Below, piece after piece: positions 46,506 through 46,566 of a DNA stretch of 46,566 bases. The first letter of the stretch is position 1; each line of letters starts with the position of its first letter. A program made the position numbers and the translations under genes. Under the pieces are notes generated by a model. That model was not told the DNA's origin. It did no database searches and saw only the letters and a list, made by a program, of their open reading frames with translations. Source of the DNA: Methanosarcina sp. DH2 (GTDB lineage Archaea > Halobacteriota > Methanosarcinia > Methanosarcinales > Methanosarcinaceae); the NCBI RefSeq assembly GCF_020804225.1, contig NZ_WJBI01000002.1, positions 450,836-497,401 of the forward strand, in the 5' to 3' direction.

Positions 46506-46566
46506 TACTCGATTAAAGGTACTCAATTAAAGGTACTCGATTAAAGGTACTCGATTAAAGGTACTC
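46506..46566. repeat. 14-bp tandem repeat TACTCGATTAAAGG, continuing past the right edge
   Basis: Four complete units and the start of a fifth, with one variant (TACTCAATTAAAGG). It begins 30 bp after the YhbY stop and continues beyond the window. Confidence 0.85.

Noticed and set aside
46506-46566. CRISPR-like array (also 36554-36650)
   Set aside because: The units are directly adjacent 14-bp repeats without spacers; no cas genes are present.

Overview
The window is archaeal and almost certainly from a Methanosarcina species. It has a complete pyrrolysine cassette (pylT-pylS-pylB-pylC-pylD), the methylamine genes mtmC, mtbA and ramA, the TfuA/YcaO pair that makes thioglycine in methyl-CoM reductase, archaeal aIF2-beta and L10e, TATA-box promoters, AT-rich intergenic DNA and many short dispersed repeats. 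The tRNA-Pyl matches the M. barkeri pylT sequence as I remember it; the species was not resolved.

Layout. 1-10.1 kb is the methylamine and pyrrolysine region: mtmC (cut by the left edge), mtbA, ramA (+ strand), then pylD, pylC, pylB, pylS and pylT on the - strand. MtmC carries the methyl group, MtbA passes it to coenzyme M, RamA reactivates oxidised corrinoid protein, and the pyl genes make and charge pyrrolysine for the amber codon of the methylamine methyltransferases. 10.3-13.2 kb holds a toroid-repeat protein, two tandem DUF134 regulators and a DUF5320 protein. The second DUF134 gene lies in a partial duplication that also copied part of the pylT-pylS spacer. 13.4-16.6 kb has a radical SAM gene and tfuA/ycaO. 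16.8-22 kb is a looser accessory stretch: small proteins, a pirin between a broken and an intact isochorismatase-family gene, and gene remnants. 22.2-25.4 kb carries a CopB-like P-type ATPase and a membrane-anchored cytochrome c. 25.5-28.4 kb has small membrane proteins, an MFS transporter and a frameshifted zinc-ribbon gene. 28.8-36.5 kb is mostly informational: pheS, trpS, a radical SAM/SPASM homologue without its cluster cysteines, aIF2-beta, L10e and a DUF1786 gene. 36.7-46.5 kb holds a MoaB/MogA protein, a SNF2-SWIM pair, a feoB/zinc-ribbon/feoA operon behind two DtxR-like palindromes, a DUF1724 regulator and a YhbY protein.

Most unusual points: (1) an intact radical SAM/SPASM-like protein in which the Fe-S cysteine positions are all replaced; (2) two identical 131-bp MITE-like elements with 17-bp inverted repeats and 3-bp target duplications, 32.5 kb apart; (3) pylB ending in amber TAG, with pylC apparently starting at a non-AUG codon just behind it, and a DUF1724 regulator that also ends in TAG; (4) a conserved near-palindrome at the start of both DUF134 genes; (5) a small zinc-ribbon gene translationally coupled between feoB and feoA. 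All assignments come from reading the sequence; no database search was run.
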